NCBI RefSeq assembly: GCF_902497855.1
Contig: NZ_CABVHU010000001.1
Span: 124,001-188,000, forward strand
DNA from: Pseudomonas fluorescens
GTDB taxonomy: Bacteria; Pseudomonadota; Gammaproteobacteria; Pseudomonadales; Pseudomonadaceae
DNA: 64,000 bases
Direction: 5' to 3'
A program made the position numbers and the translations under genes. Shown in pieces: positions 42,146-51,659 of the stretch. Below the pieces are notes generated by a model. The model made no database searches. It was not told where the DNA came from and saw only the letters and a program-made list of their open reading frames with translations. Position 1 is the first letter of the stretch. The number at the start of each line of letters is the position of its first letter.

Positions 42146-43042
42146 TTAAACGGTGCCCACCGCGTCCCGGTAATACGCCTTCAGCGTATCGACGAATTCT
42201 TCAGCCAATCGCGTCCGCGTTTGTGCGCTGGGCCAGATCACGTAGGTCGGAAACAGGATGTCCGGCCTGAACGGTCTGATCACGATATCCCGATGCCGAT
42301 AATCCTTGGCCACCAATGGGTGGGCGAGGGTGATGCCCATGCCGAGCGCGACCATTTCGCAGTTGATTGCGCTGTACTGCGCTTCGACGGCCATCACCCG
42401 CTCGACGCCCGCCTGCTCGAACAAACCATCGACCAACGAGCGTGTGCCATCCCCATGACAGAGCGAAATGAACGCTTGCCCTTCGAGGTCGGCGAAGGTG
42501 ATCTGCGCGCGCTCAGCCAACGGGTGTGAGCGAGGCAACACGCACACGGCCGCTATCTCGGCGAGCAACTCGACCTGCTGGCTGTTGACGTCGCCGGGAT
42601 GCACCACGATGCCGATGTCGCAGAACTGCGATTTGACCCATTGCTCCACGGTGGGCGAGGAGTTCACGTGCAACGACACCGTGAGCTCCGGGCGGGTATC
42701 GGTGAAGTGCTTGATCACGCCGGGAAGCACGCTCATGCCGGTCGAGGGCACGGCCGCCACGCGCAAGCGGCCGGTGCCCAGGTTACGGATGTTCTTCGCC
42801 GAGTGCTTGAGGCTGTCGAGGCCGACATAGGCGCGCTCCACTTCATGAAAAAACGCCTGACCCTCCTGGGTCGGGATCAGCCGCACGCCTGCGCGCTTGA
42901 ACAGGGTCAACCCGGTACTCAGTTCCAGCTGGGCAATCAGCCGACTGACGTTGGGTTGCGAGGTGTACAGCACTTCCGCCGCGGCGGTCATGGAGCCCAA
43001 GCGCATGACACTGCGGAATGCTTCGATCTGCCTGAGGTTCAT
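42146..43042 (-). CDS. LysR-family regulator, divergent from an ABC/dehydrogenase operon
   Basis: 298 residues with a LysR HTH (AFRSVMRLGSMTAAAEVLYT then SQPNVSRLIAQLE, about 8-40) and a full substrate-binding domain. It resembles OccR/NocR-type regulators that control opine-catabolism operons, which fits the divergent operon below. Start ATG 43042; 223 bases separate it from the first operon gene. Binding sites are not obvious by eye. Confidence 0.85.
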   Translation of the reverse strand: MNLRQIEAFRSVMRLGSMTAAAEVLYTSQPNVSRLIAQLELSTGLTLFKRAGVRLIPTQEGQAFFHEVERAYVGLDSLKHSAKNIRNLGTGRLRVAAVPSTGMSVLPGVIKHFTDTRPELTVSLHVNSSPTVEQWVKSQFCDIGIVVHPGDVNSQQVELLAEIAAVCVLPRSHPLAERAQITFADLEGQAFISLCHGDGTRSLVDGLFEQAGVERVMAVEAQYSAINCEMVALGMGITLAHPLVAKDYRHRDIVIRPFRPDILFPTYVIWPSAQTRTRLAEEFVDTLKAYYRDAVGTV

Positions 43043-43265
43043 GCCGACCCTTCCATATCAAATATGAATAACTGACCCGGATATTGTGATTTGACCACAT
43101 GGATAGTGCATCGCAATACTCCAGACCAGCAACCCATAGCGCACATGAAGATGCGCCATCCCGTGAGGTATTCGCCGGGAACATGCACCGCGCTGCATGG
43201 CTTCGATTGACGCCGAAGCAACTGACGCATTGTTCGATCTGCCCCACGCACTTCGGAGATAGTCT

Positions 43266-44342
43266 GTGAATAATCATAAATCGACCTTGATCACGCCGTC
43301 GTTTCGCCCCCTGACCCGCATTGCCGCTGCTGTCGCTGTCGCCCTTGCCGGGCTGGGCAGTGGCGCCGCCTGCGCCGAGCCGACGCTGTATGTCGCCGGT
43401 GTCGGTGGTTCCACCGAGCAGATGTACAAGACTAAAGTCATCCCCGCGTTCGAGAAGCAGCACAACGTCAAAGTGGTGTACGTCGCCGGCAACTCCACCG
43501 AAACCCTGGCCAAGCTGCAGGCGCAGAAGGGGCGTCAGCAGATTAACGTCGCGATGATGGACGACGGGCCGATGTACCAGGCGCTGCAACTGGGCCTGTG
43601 CGAAAAACTCAGCGACGCGCCGGTCTACAAGGACCTTTATCCGCTGGCGAGGCTCAGCCCTGAAGCGACCGGGGTCGGGGTGGTCGCCACGGGCATCGGC
43701 TACAACGAAGAGGCGTTCAAGAAGCGTGGCTGGGCAGCGCCGGACTCCTGGGAGAACCTCACCGACCCGCGCTACAAGCAATTGCTGGGCATGCCGCCGG
43801 TGACCAACACCTACGGCCTGCACACCCTGGTGGAAATGGCCCGGTTGCGCGGCGGTGGCGAAAAGAATATCGACCCGGGCTTCAAGGCGCTTAAAGACGA
43901 AATCGGTCCCAACGTCCTGGCCTGGGTTTCGGCGCCGGGTGAGATGGACGGCATGATGCAGAACGGCGACGTGGTCATGGCGGTGTATGGCAGTGGTCGT
44001 GCCGTGGCGTTGCAGGGCACCGGTTTTCCGCTCAAGTTCATCTACCCGAAAGAGGGCGGCATCGCCTTGCAGATCGCCGCCTGCGGCATCACGCCCAACG
44101 CGCAGCCCGAGCTGTCGCAGCAATTCATTCAGTACGTATTGTCGCCTGAAGTGCAAGCCATCCAGGCCCGGGAGAACGGCTTCGCCCCGGTCAACCAGAC
44201 CGTCAAACTCACGCCGGACATCGCCGCGCGCATGCCCTATGGCCCGGAGAAGGTCAACGCGCTGATCAAGGTCGATTGGGACACGATCAACCAGCAGCGC
44301 AGCGAGTGGACGACCCGCTGGAACCGTACGGTCGAACGCTAG
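43266..44342 (+). CDS. ABC transporter substrate-binding protein (PotD/F-like)
   Basis: 358 residues with a signal peptide whose probable cut is after ACA at residue 37. Start codon GTG 43266 follows a CGGAGA-type site. The mature part resembles PotD-family periplasmic receptors of polyamine or organic-cation importers (YVAGVGGSTEQMYKTKVIPA and KVDWDTINQQRSEWTTRWNR). First gene of the operon 43266-51537. Ligand is inferred to be an amine-type compound, given the dehydrogenases downstream. Confidence 0.8.
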   Translation: MNNHKSTLITPSFRPLTRIAAAVAVALAGLGSGAACAEPTLYVAGVGGSTEQMYKTKVIPAFEKQHNVKVVYVAGNSTETLAKLQAQKGRQQINVAMMDDGPMYQALQLGLCEKLSDAPVYKDLYPLARLSPEATGVGVVATGIGYNEEAFKKRGWAAPDSWENLTDPRYKQLLGMPPVTNTYGLHTLVEMARLRGGGEKNIDPGFKALKDEIGPNVLAWVSAPGEMDGMMQNGDVVMAVYGSGRAVALQGTGFPLKFIYPKEGGIALQIAACGITPNAQPELSQQFIQYVLSPEVQAIQARENGFAPVNQTVKLTPDIAARMPYGPEKVNALIKVDWDTINQQRSEWTTRWNRTVER

Positions 44343-44411
44343 CCGCGCACTGGCTCCCATCCTTCCCGACCTCATTCTGGAGACGCAGGCCCGCGCCTGC
44401 GTGGCAAGCCC

Positions 44412-45485
44412 ATGGCATTTCTCACCCTTGAAGGCATCGTCAAGACCTATGGCAGTTTCAGGGCCATCGACGGCTTGAACCTGGAAGTCCGCCACGGCGA
44501 GTTCATCGCCTTGCTCGGACCTTCCGGCTGCGGCAAGACCACCACCCTGCAATCCATCGCCGGCTTCGTGCAGCCCACCGAAGGCCGCATCGTGCTCGAT
44601 GGCCGCGACATCACCCATGTGCGTCCCGAGCAGCGGGGCCTGGGCATCGTCTTTCAAAGCTACGCGCTGTTCCCGCACATGAGCGTGGCGCAGAACATCA
44701 GTTTCGGTCTGGAGATGCGCGGCGTGCCCAAGGCCGAACGCAGCAAGCGCATCGATGAAGCGCTGGACCTGGTGCGCCTCGGTGGCCTCGGCGAACGTTA
44801 CCCCAAGGCGCTGTCCGGCGGGCAGCGGCAACGGGTCGCCATCGCCCGGGCCCTGGCGATTCGACCGAACCTGTTGTTGCTCGACGAGCCGATGTCCAAC
44901 CTCGACGCCAAGCTGCGCGAAGAGATGCACATCGAGTTGCGCGCGATACAGCGCGACCTGGGTATCACCACGATTCTGGTGACCCACGACCAGGTCGAGG
45001 CCATGACCATGAGCGACCGCATCGCGGTGATGCAAAAAGGCCGGATCGTGCAGATCGACACCCCCTACGAAGCCTACGAACGTCCGCACTCACCCTTCGC
45101 CTCGGCGTTCCTGGGCAAGACCAACGCCTTCGCCGGCGCGGTGCAAACCCGCAATGCCCGGTGCTGCAATGTGCAGGTCAAGGACACGCTGTTGCACGTG
45201 CCCCACGAAGATCGCTCCCTGGGCAACGACGTCAACGTCTACATCCGCCCGGAAAAAATCCGCCTGGCGCAGGCGGGCACGGGGCGGTTGCACGGACGCG
45301 TGCGCTTGCGGGTGTTCCTCGGCAACCTGTGGTTGATCGCGGTGGAAACCAGCTTCGGTGTGGTGCACATGACCCAGCCCAACCTGGGCACGCCACCGCC
45401 GGATGAAAACAGTGAAGTCGGCCTGGACTGGTCCGACGACGACCTGCGCCTGCTGGATCGGGAGGTCGCCCATGGCCAGGTATGA
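44412..45485 (+). CDS. ABC transporter ATP-binding protein (PotA-like)
   Basis: 357 residues. Walker [10 protein letters not shown] at 36-44, signature LSGGQRQRVAIARAL near 134-148, Walker B LLLLDEPMSNLD just after, and a C-terminal TOBE-type domain (about 240-340). Its end overlaps the next permease start by 14 bases, so translation is coupled. Energises uptake with the two membrane partners. Confidence 0.85.
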   Translation: MAFLTLEGIVKTYGSFRAIDGLNLEVRHGEFIALLGPSGCGKTTTLQSIAGFVQPTEGRIVLDGRDITHVRPEQRGLGIVFQSYALFPHMSVAQNISFGLEMRGVPKAERSKRIDEALDLVRLGGLGERYPKALSGGQRQRVAIARALAIRPNLLLLDEPMSNLDAKLREEMHIELRAIQRDLGITTILVTHDQVEAMTMSDRIAVMQKGRIVQIDTPYEAYERPHSPFASAFLGKTNAFAGAVQTRNARCCNVQVKDTLLHVPHEDRSLGNDVNVYIRPEKIRLAQAGTGRLHGRVRLRVFLGNLWLIAVETSFGVVHMTQPNLGTPPPDENSEVGLDWSDDDLRLLDREVAHGQV

Positions 45486-46344
45486 TGCCGAACACGTCGG
45501 TGCCGCACCGTGGTTGCTCAGCGGTCCGGCGTTGCTGGTGTTCGTTGCGCTGTTGCTGGTGCCGCTGCTGTTGACCGCGGTGCTGTCGCTCAACCTGTTC
45601 AGCGACACCGAAGGCGTGTTGCCGGTCTACAGCCTCGGCAATTACCTGGAGGTGTTCAAGGACGGCTACTTCCACGAAATTTTCCTGCGCACCGGCGGCA
45701 TGGCGCTGGCAGTCACCGTGCTCTGCGTGCTGCTCGGGGTGCCGGAAACCATCATCATTGCGCGCATGGCGCCGCGCTGGCGGTCGTTGTTTCTGCTGGT
45801 GGTGCTGGGGCCGCTGCTGATCTCGGTGGTGGTGCGCACGCTCGGCTGGGCGATCCTGCTGGGCAACAACGGCCTGATCAACGATGCCTTGCAGGCGTTG
45901 GGGATTACCGAGCAGCCGGTGAAGATGCTGTTCACCCAGGTCGGGGTGATCATCGCCCTGACCCATGTGCTGGTGCCGTTCATGGTGATTGCGGTGTGGG
46001 CCACCTTGCAGCGCCTGGACCTGCAGGTGGAATGGGCCGGGCTGTCCCTCGGCGCGTCGCGCCTGACGGTGTTCCGCCGAATCATCCTGCCGCAGATCAT
46101 GCCCGGGATTCTCTCCGGCTCGATCATTGTCTTCGCCCTGGCGGCGTCAGCCTTCGCGACCCCCGCGATCATCGGTGGCCGACGCCTGAAAGTGGTGGCG
46201 ACGGCGGCCTACGACGAATTCCTCGGCACCCTCAACTGGCCCCTCGGTGCCGCCATTGCGATGCTCCTGCTTGTTGCCAACCTGATCATCATCGTGGGTT
46301 GCAGCAAGCTGGCCGAGCGCCGCTTCAAGCAAGTCTTCGAGTAA
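45472..46344 (+). CDS. ABC transporter permease (PotB-like)
   Basis: 290 residues from ATG 45472 behind GGAGGT. About six membrane segments and the EAA-type loop WAGLSLGASRLTVFRRIILPQ for contact with the ATPase. N-terminal segments start near residue 20. First of two permeases of the importer. Confidence 0.85.
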   Translation: MARYDAEHVGAAPWLLSGPALLVFVALLLVPLLLTAVLSLNLFSDTEGVLPVYSLGNYLEVFKDGYFHEIFLRTGGMALAVTVLCVLLGVPETIIIARMAPRWRSLFLLVVLGPLLISVVVRTLGWAILLGNNGLINDALQALGITEQPVKMLFTQVGVIIALTHVLVPFMVIAVWATLQRLDLQVEWAGLSLGASRLTVFRRIILPQIMPGILSGSIIVFALAASAFATPAIIGGRRLKVVATAAYDEFLGTLNWPLGAAIAMLLLVANLIIIVGCSKLAERRFKQVFE

Positions 46345-46350
46345 GCCGCC

Positions 46351-47148
46351 ATGCACAAGAACGGATTTTTCTCGCTGCTGTTTCATTACCTGTTCATCGC
46401 TTTTATCGTCGCGCCACTGCTGGTGGTGATGGCGATGGCGTTTACCGACAAAGGTTACCTGTCGCTGCCCACCGACGGGTTGTCGTTGCGCTGGTTCCGG
46501 GCGCTGCTGGAGAACCAGGAGATGCTCGATGCATTCTTTCTGTCACTCAAGCTGGGCCTGGTCTCGGCCACCGTCGCCACATTGCTGGCGGTCCCGGCGG
46601 CCCTGGCGATCAGCCGCTACGAGTTTCCGGGGCGCGGCGCACTGACCGGTTTCCTGCTGTCGCCGCTGATGATCCCCTCCGTGGTGCTGGGCATTGCGTT
46701 CCTGCGGTTTTTCTCCATGGCGCAGATTGGCGGGTCTTTCTGGGCCCTGAGCATTACCCATGTGATCGTGGTGCTGCCCTATGCCTTGCGGCTGACGCTG
46801 GCCTCGACCATTGGCCTGGAGCGCGACATCGAACAGGCCGCCTTGTCCCTTGGGGCGCGGCGCTGGGCAGCTTTTCACCGGGTGGTCCTGCCACGGATTC
46901 GCACCGGCGTGATCGGCGGCTGGATGCTGGCCTTCATCCAGAGCTTCGACGAACTGACCATGACCGTGTTCGTCGCCACGCCCGGCACCACCACCTTGCC
47001 GGTGGCCATGTACAACCAGATTTCCCAGACCATCGATCCGTTGATCACTGCCGTCTCCACAGTGCTGATTGTCGGCACCCTGGTGTTGATGCTGGTGCTG
47101 GATCGCCTGGTCGGGCTGGATCGGGTACTGATCGGAGAAGGCAAATGA
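46351..47148 (+). CDS. ABC transporter permease (PotC-like)
   Basis: 265 residues, about six membrane segments, EAA loop QAALSLGARRWAAFHRVVLP. Begins 7 bases after the previous stop, and its TGA overlaps the ATG of the following oxidoreductase. Completes the ABC importer. Confidence 0.85.
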   Translation: MHKNGFFSLLFHYLFIAFIVAPLLVVMAMAFTDKGYLSLPTDGLSLRWFRALLENQEMLDAFFLSLKLGLVSATVATLLAVPAALAISRYEFPGRGALTGFLLSPLMIPSVVLGIAFLRFFSMAQIGGSFWALSITHVIVVLPYALRLTLASTIGLERDIEQAALSLGARRWAAFHRVVLPRIRTGVIGGWMLAFIQSFDELTMTVFVATPGTTTLPVAMYNQISQTIDPLITAVSTVLIVGTLVLMLVLDRLVGLDRVLIGEGK

Positions 47149-48287
47149 GCCAGGACAGACTCAACGTTGTGCAGTCGGACGTGATCGTGGTCGGCGGCGG
47201 GCTGGTGGGCACGGCGGTGGCCTACGGGCTGGCCCGCAGCGGTGTCGACACCGTGGTGCTGGATCAGGGCGACGATGCGTTTCGTGCGTCCCGAGGCAAT
47301 TTCGGCCTGGTCTGGGTCCAGGGCAAAGGCCACGACCTGCCGGATTACGCGCGCTGGACCCGGTCTTCGGCGAGTCGCTGGCCGGCGTTCGCACAAGCGC
47401 TGATGGCCGACAGCGGGGTCGACGTGCAGCTCAAGCAGCCGGGTGGTTTCCACCTGTGCTTCAGCGACGAGGAACTGCTGGAGCGCCAGTCGCGCCTGCA
47501 GACCTTGCAGGACGCGCTGGGCGATTACCCATACGAAATGCTGGACGCCGCCGAAGTGAAAGCGCGTCTGCCACTGATCGGACCGAAAGTGGTCGGCGCC
47601 AGTTACACCTCCCAGGACGGCCACGTCAACCCATTGAAGCTGCTGCGGGCCCTGCATACCTCGGCGCAAGCCAAGGGCGCGCAAATGCATGGCGGTGTGC
47701 AGGTCGATCGCATCGACTGCGCCCCCGGCGAGTTTCGGGTCAAGGCAGGGCAGCGTTGCTTCGTCGCGCCACGCATCGTCCTGGCCGCCGGGCTGGGCAA
47801 TGCGGCGCTGGCGCGGCAGGTGGGGCTGTATGCACCGGTGGCGCCCAATCGCGGGCAGGTGTTGATCAGCGAGCGGGTCCGGCCCTTTCTCGAGTACCCG
47901 ACCCTCAACGTCCGCCAGACCGACGAAGGCACCGTGCAACTGGGGGACTCGATGGAGGAGGTGGGCTTCGACGACGGCACCTCCACCGAGGTGTTGGCCG
48001 CAATCGCCCGGCGCGGGGTGGCGAGCTTTCCCATGCTGCGTGATGTGCGGCTGGTGCGAGCCTGGGGCGCGTTGCGGGTGCTGAGCCCGGACGGCTTGCC
48101 CATCTACCAGCAATCCGGCGCGCACCCCGGTGCCTTCGTGGTCACCTGCCACAGCGGCGTGACCCTGGCCGCCGCCCATGCCCTGCGCATCGCGCCGTGG
48201 ATCATGGGCGGGGCACGACCCGAGGAGCTGGCGGTGTTTTGCGGTGATCGTTTTCTAACTGACAAGGTGTTTTCACATGCGCACTGA
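47145..48287 (+). CDS. DadA-like FAD-dependent amino acid/amine oxidoreductase (first of two)
   Basis: 380 residues. FAD-binding VIVVGGGLVGTAVAYGLARS is at about 13-32, and the DAO-fold C-terminus contains RAWGALRVLSPDGLPIY. Oxidises a secondary or primary amine, passing electrons to the respiratory chain or to oxygen. ATGA overlap with the permease; its end overlaps the 2Fe-2S gene by 11 bases. Paralogous to the dehydrogenase at 49996-51174 but clearly different. Confidence 0.85.
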   Translation: MSQDRLNVVQSDVIVVGGGLVGTAVAYGLARSGVDTVVLDQGDDAFRASRGNFGLVWVQGKGHDLPDYARWTRSSASRWPAFAQALMADSGVDVQLKQPGGFHLCFSDEELLERQSRLQTLQDALGDYPYEMLDAAEVKARLPLIGPKVVGASYTSQDGHVNPLKLLRALHTSAQAKGAQMHGGVQVDRIDCAPGEFRVKAGQRCFVAPRIVLAAGLGNAALARQVGLYAPVAPNRGQVLISERVRPFLEYPTLNVRQTDEGTVQLGDSMEEVGFDDGTSTEVLAAIARRGVASFPMLRDVRLVRAWGALRVLSPDGLPIYQQSGAHPGAFVVTCHSGVTLAAAHALRIAPWIMGGARPEELAVFCGDRFLTDKVFSHAH

Positions 48288-48630
48288 TCCGCTGTTTCAA
48301 CCGGTCTCCAGTGAAGCCAGGGCGACGCGGACGGTGAGCCTGACCTTCAACGATCAACCGCTGCACGTGCCCGCCGGCATCAGCGTCGCGGCAGCCTTGC
48401 TGATGTCCGGCATCAACCGCTTTCGTGCGACGCCGGTCAGCGAGTCGCCCCGGGCCCCCTACTGCATGATGGGCGTGTGCTTCGAGTGCCTGGTGGAGAT
48501 CGACGGCGTTCCCAACCGCCAGAGCTGCCTGATCGAAGCGGTCGACGGCATGCGCATTCATTCCCAGGAAGGCGCTCGGGATTTGATCTATCAACCGCTG
48601 AATGTGCAGGCCGTGGAGGTGCAGTCATGA
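48277..48630 (+). CDS. 2Fe-2S small subunit (HcnA/OoxC-like)
   Basis: 117 residues with a plant-ferredoxin-like [2Fe-2S] site: C63, C68, C71 and C84 (CMMGVCFEC, then a more distal Cys). Such short proteins are the iron-sulfur subunits of HcnABC and opine/octopine oxidases. Overlaps upstream (11 bases) and downstream (4 bases, ATGA-type) genes, so it is tightly coupled. Confidence 0.85.
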   Translation: MRTDPLFQPVSSEARATRTVSLTFNDQPLHVPAGISVAAALLMSGINRFRATPVSESPRAPYCMMGVCFECLVEIDGVPNRQSCLIEAVDGMRIHSQEGARDLIYQPLNVQAVEVQS

Positions 48631-50003
48631 ACCGTCAAAGCGTGGATGTGGTGGTGATTGGCGCCGGCGCGGCCGGCATGGCGGCGGCAACGCGGATGGC
48701 CGGGCTGGGCTTGCGGGTGGTGTTGCTGGATGAGCAGGGCAGTCCGGGTGGCCAGATTTATCGGGGCATTACCCTGGCGCCGCTGTCCCGCCGGGACCTG
48801 CTGGGGCCGGATTATGCCCACGGCAATCAGCTGGCGCAGGCCCTGGCCTCCTCGAGCGTGCGTTATGAAAAAGGCGCGTCGGTGTGGCAGGTGACCCGGG
48901 ATCATCAAGTCAGCTACCTGCGCGAAGGTCGGCTGTACACCCTGGACGCCAAGGCCGTGCTGCTGGCCACCGGTGCCATGGAACGGCCGTTTCCGATTGC
49001 CGGCTGGACCTTGCCCGGGGTGATGAGCGCCGGCGCTGCGCAGATCCTGCTGAAAAGCTCAGGCCTGGCGCCGAGCGAACCGGTGGTGTTGGCCGGTTGT
49101 GGCCCACTGTTGTATCTGCTCGGCTGGCAGTACTTGCGGGCTGGCGTGACGATCAAGGCCCTGGTCGATACGACGCGACCCGAAGATTATTGGCGTGCCC
49201 GCCGACACCTGTTTGCCGCGCTGCGCGCCTGGCCCTATTTGCGCAAAGGGCTGGAATTGATGCGCAGCCTGCGCAGCGCCGGGATTGCGCATTACACCGG
49301 TGCCGAGCATTTGGCGGTGGAGGGCGAGGAGGCCGCCCGGGCACTGACGTTCAACGTGTCCGGCAAGGCGCAACGCATCGCCAGCCGTTGCGTGCTGTTG
49401 CACCAGGGCGTGGTGCCGAATATTCAGTTTAGTCAGGCATTGCGCGCACGGCATGAATGGGACCTGGATCAGCTGTGTTTCCGGCCGGTTACCGATGCCT
49501 GGGGTGAACTCGATGTGCCGGGGATCTACGTCGCCGGCGACGGTGCCGGTATCGGTGGCGCCCAGGCAGCAGCGGTGCAAGGGCAACTGGCGGCGCTGGG
49601 GATCGCTGCACGGCTCAAGTCCATCAGCAGCGTCGAACGTGATGACCAGGCTCGTTCGTTGCGCGTGCAACTGGAGGCCAACTTGCGGATCCGGCCGTTT
49701 CTCGACGCGCTGTATCAACCCAAGGAGCAAAACCGCATTCCGGCCGACGATGTCATGGTCTGCCGCTGCGAAGAAGTGACGGCGGGTGAGCTGCGCAGCT
49801 TTGTCGCCCTGGGATGCGCGGGCCCGAATCAGGCCAAGTCATTCGGGCGTTGCGGCATGGGACCCTGCCAGGGACGCATGTGCGGCCTGACCGTGACCGA
49901 AGTCATCGCCAAGGCCCGTGGCGTATCGGCGGCCGAGGTGGGTTACTACCGCATTCGTCCGCCGATCAAGCCCATCACCCTGGGAGAGCTGGCCGGTGAG
50001 TGA
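48627..50003 (+). CDS. FAD/NAD(P)-binding oxidoreductase with BFD-like Cys cluster (HcnB/OoxA-like)
   Basis: 458 residues from ATG 48627. N-terminal Rossmann VVVIGAGAAGMAAATRMAGL, middle FAD/NAD-dependent reductase domain (GATG-type ATGAMERPFPIAGWTLPG near 116-133) and a C-terminal [2Fe-2S] BFD-like cysteine set (VCRCEEVTAGELRSFVAL onward, about 378-425, including GRCGMGPCQGRMCG). This matches the large subunit of HcnABC and of octopine/nopaline oxidases. Transfers electrons from the partner dehydrogenase. Confidence 0.85.
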   Translation: MNRQSVDVVVIGAGAAGMAAATRMAGLGLRVVLLDEQGSPGGQIYRGITLAPLSRRDLLGPDYAHGNQLAQALASSSVRYEKGASVWQVTRDHQVSYLREGRLYTLDAKAVLLATGAMERPFPIAGWTLPGVMSAGAAQILLKSSGLAPSEPVVLAGCGPLLYLLGWQYLRAGVTIKALVDTTRPEDYWRARRHLFAALRAWPYLRKGLELMRSLRSAGIAHYTGAEHLAVEGEEAARALTFNVSGKAQRIASRCVLLHQGVVPNIQFSQALRARHEWDLDQLCFRPVTDAWGELDVPGIYVAGDGAGIGGAQAAAVQGQLAALGIAARLKSISSVERDDQARSLRVQLEANLRIRPFLDALYQPKEQNRIPADDVMVCRCEEVTAGELRSFVALGCAGPNQAKSFGRCGMGPCQGRMCGLTVTEVIAKARGVSAAEVGYYRIRPPIKPITLGELAGE

Positions 50004-51174
50004 GTCGAGCAACCTCCAGGCCGACGTGCTGGTGATCGGCGGCGGCATCCATGGTTTGAGCACCGCGTTGTACCTGGCGCAAGCCGGGGTCAAGGTGACC
50101 GTGCTGGAAGCGGAGTATTGCGGGCGCCATGCCTCCGGCGTCAATGCCGGTGGCGTGCGCACCCTGGGCCGTCACGTTGCGGAAATTCCCTTGGCGCTGT
50201 CATCGCGGGATCTGTGGCATGAGCTGAAAAATACCCTGGGCGACGACGGTGGTTTTGTCCCCAGCGGTCAGCTCAAGCTGGCGGAGAGCCAGGCCGATCT
50301 GGAGGAATGCCGGTTGCGGGTCGAGCAGCTGCAGGCGCTGGGTTTCAGCCATGAAGTGTTGGTCGATCAACAACAGGTGTTCGACACAGTGCCGACCGTG
50401 TCACGGCATGTGACGGGCGGTATCTGGGTCAAGGACGATGGTTACGCGGTGCCTTTCAAGACGGTCACTGCGTTTCGCCTGGCCGCGCAAAAACGCGGGG
50501 TACGGATTCATGAAAACACCCCGGCGCAACAGATCGAGCAGACAGGTACCCAGTGGCGGGTGAGCACACCCGCAGGCCATTTCAGCGCCGAGCACCTGGT
50601 GGTGACGGCGGGCGCCTGGGCCGGAGGACTGGCGGCGCAGATCGGCGAGCCGGTGCCGGTGCATCCGGAAGGCCTGATGCTGATGGTCACCCATCGCGTC
50701 GCACCGTTCTGTGTTCCGGTGCTGGGGGCCACCTCACGCGCACTGTCGTTCAAGCAGTTCAGCAATGGTACGGTAGTGATCGGCGGCAAGCTGGTCGGCT
50801 CGCTGGATTTTCTCGCGCGCCATGGCGAGGTCGAGATGGAGCGCCTGGGCAGCAGCGCGCGCACGGTCACCGACTTGTTTCCGCATTTGCGACACTTGGG
50901 CGTCAACCGCGTCTGGGCCGGTGTCGAAGCCTTCACCGCCGATGACCTGCCGGTGATAGGCGCCAGTCGCAAGGCCAGTAACCTGAGTTATTCATTCGGG
51001 TTTTGCGGCAGCGGCTTTCAGATGGGCCCCGGCACCGGTAAACGCCTGGCTCAACTGATTCTTGGCGAACAGTCGGACATTTCACTGGAACCCTTCGCCA
51101 TCGACCGTTTCAACCGGGCGGCCAGCGTGCCGCCGGGATCTTTTCAATCCGCTTCAACCATCGCACACCCTTAA
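49996..51174 (+). CDS. DadA-like FAD dehydrogenase (HcnC/OoxB-like)
   Basis: 392 residues with GTG start at 49996, overlapping the previous stop by 8 bases. FAD motif VLVIGGGIHGLSTALYLA at about 11-28. The C-terminus NRVWAGVEAFTADDLPVIG is the DAO-family sequence. With the two upstream subunits it forms an HcnABC/opine-oxidase-type heterotrimer. Substrate probably an N-substituted amino acid, D-amino acid or glycine-like amine; real hydrogen cyanide synthase is less likely given the ABC importer and the extra DAO and RidA genes. Confidence 0.85.
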   Translation: MSESSNLQADVLVIGGGIHGLSTALYLAQAGVKVTVLEAEYCGRHASGVNAGGVRTLGRHVAEIPLALSSRDLWHELKNTLGDDGGFVPSGQLKLAESQADLEECRLRVEQLQALGFSHEVLVDQQQVFDTVPTVSRHVTGGIWVKDDGYAVPFKTVTAFRLAAQKRGVRIHENTPAQQIEQTGTQWRVSTPAGHFSAEHLVVTAGAWAGGLAAQIGEPVPVHPEGLMLMVTHRVAPFCVPVLGATSRALSFKQFSNGTVVIGGKLVGSLDFLARHGEVEMERLGSSARTVTDLFPHLRHLGVNRVWAGVEAFTADDLPVIGASRKASNLSYSFGFCGSGFQMGPGTGKRLAQLILGEQSDISLEPFAIDRFNRAASVPPGSFQSASTIAHP

Positions 51175-51183
51175 GGAGTTCAC

Positions 51184-51537
51184 ATGCTGGACATCAAACG
51201 TATCGAAACCAATCAACGCATGAGCCGCGTCGTTCAATGCAACGGCTTCACCTTTCTTGGTGGCCAGACGGCCACCGACCGCACCCAGGACATCAAGGGC
51301 CAGACCGCCCAGGTACTGGCCAAGATCGACAATTTCCTGGCCCAGGCCGGCCTGGACAAAACCCGTATCCTCACCGCACAGGTCTGGCTGTCGGACATCC
51401 AGGCCGACTTCGCCGGCATGAACGAGGTGTGGGACGCCTGGGCACCCGAAGGCCACGCGCCGGCCCGTGCCACCGTGGAATCGCGCCTGGCTGCGCCGGA
51501 CCTGCTGGTGGAAATCACCGTGGTCGCGGCGGGCTGA
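51184..51537 (+). CDS. RidA-family reactive-imine deaminase
   Basis: 117 residues, the size of RidA/YjgF. C-terminal HAPARATVESRLAAPDLLVE is the RidA signature with the arginine that binds the imine. Encoded 9 bases after the dehydrogenase, it would hydrolyse the enamine/imine released by the amine oxidases above. Last gene of the operon. Confidence 0.85.
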   Translation: MLDIKRIETNQRMSRVVQCNGFTFLGGQTATDRTQDIKGQTAQVLAKIDNFLAQAGLDKTRILTAQVWLSDIQADFAGMNEVWDAWAPEGHAPARATVESRLAAPDLLVEITVVAAG

Positions 51538-51659
51538 TCGCCATTGGTTGATGGAGTGGGCCGGGTGCACCGGTCCATTCCAGGTTCGAAAAAACGCTTT
51601 CTCGTGATCGTGAAGGTAGCCGTCGGGCTAATGCCGTTCAGTTAAGCGAATGCGGTCCC

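Noticed and set aside
42843..45089. 748-codon minus-strand frame across the LysR, binding-protein and ATPase genes
   Set aside because: Shadow of the opposite-strand genes with no start signal and an unnatural Ala/Gly/Arg-rich translation.
45510..48287. 925-codon plus-strand open frame covering permeases and the FAD oxidoreductase
   Set aside because: High-GC shadow; only its end from 47145 is the genuine oxidoreductase frame, and the rest is antiparallel to known transmembrane coding sequence.
48277..51174. Annotation as hydrogen cyanide synthase (hcnABC)
   Set aside because: The three-part core fits, but the importer, the second DadA-like enzyme and RidA in the same operon point to amine or opine catabolism; left as HcnABC-like.
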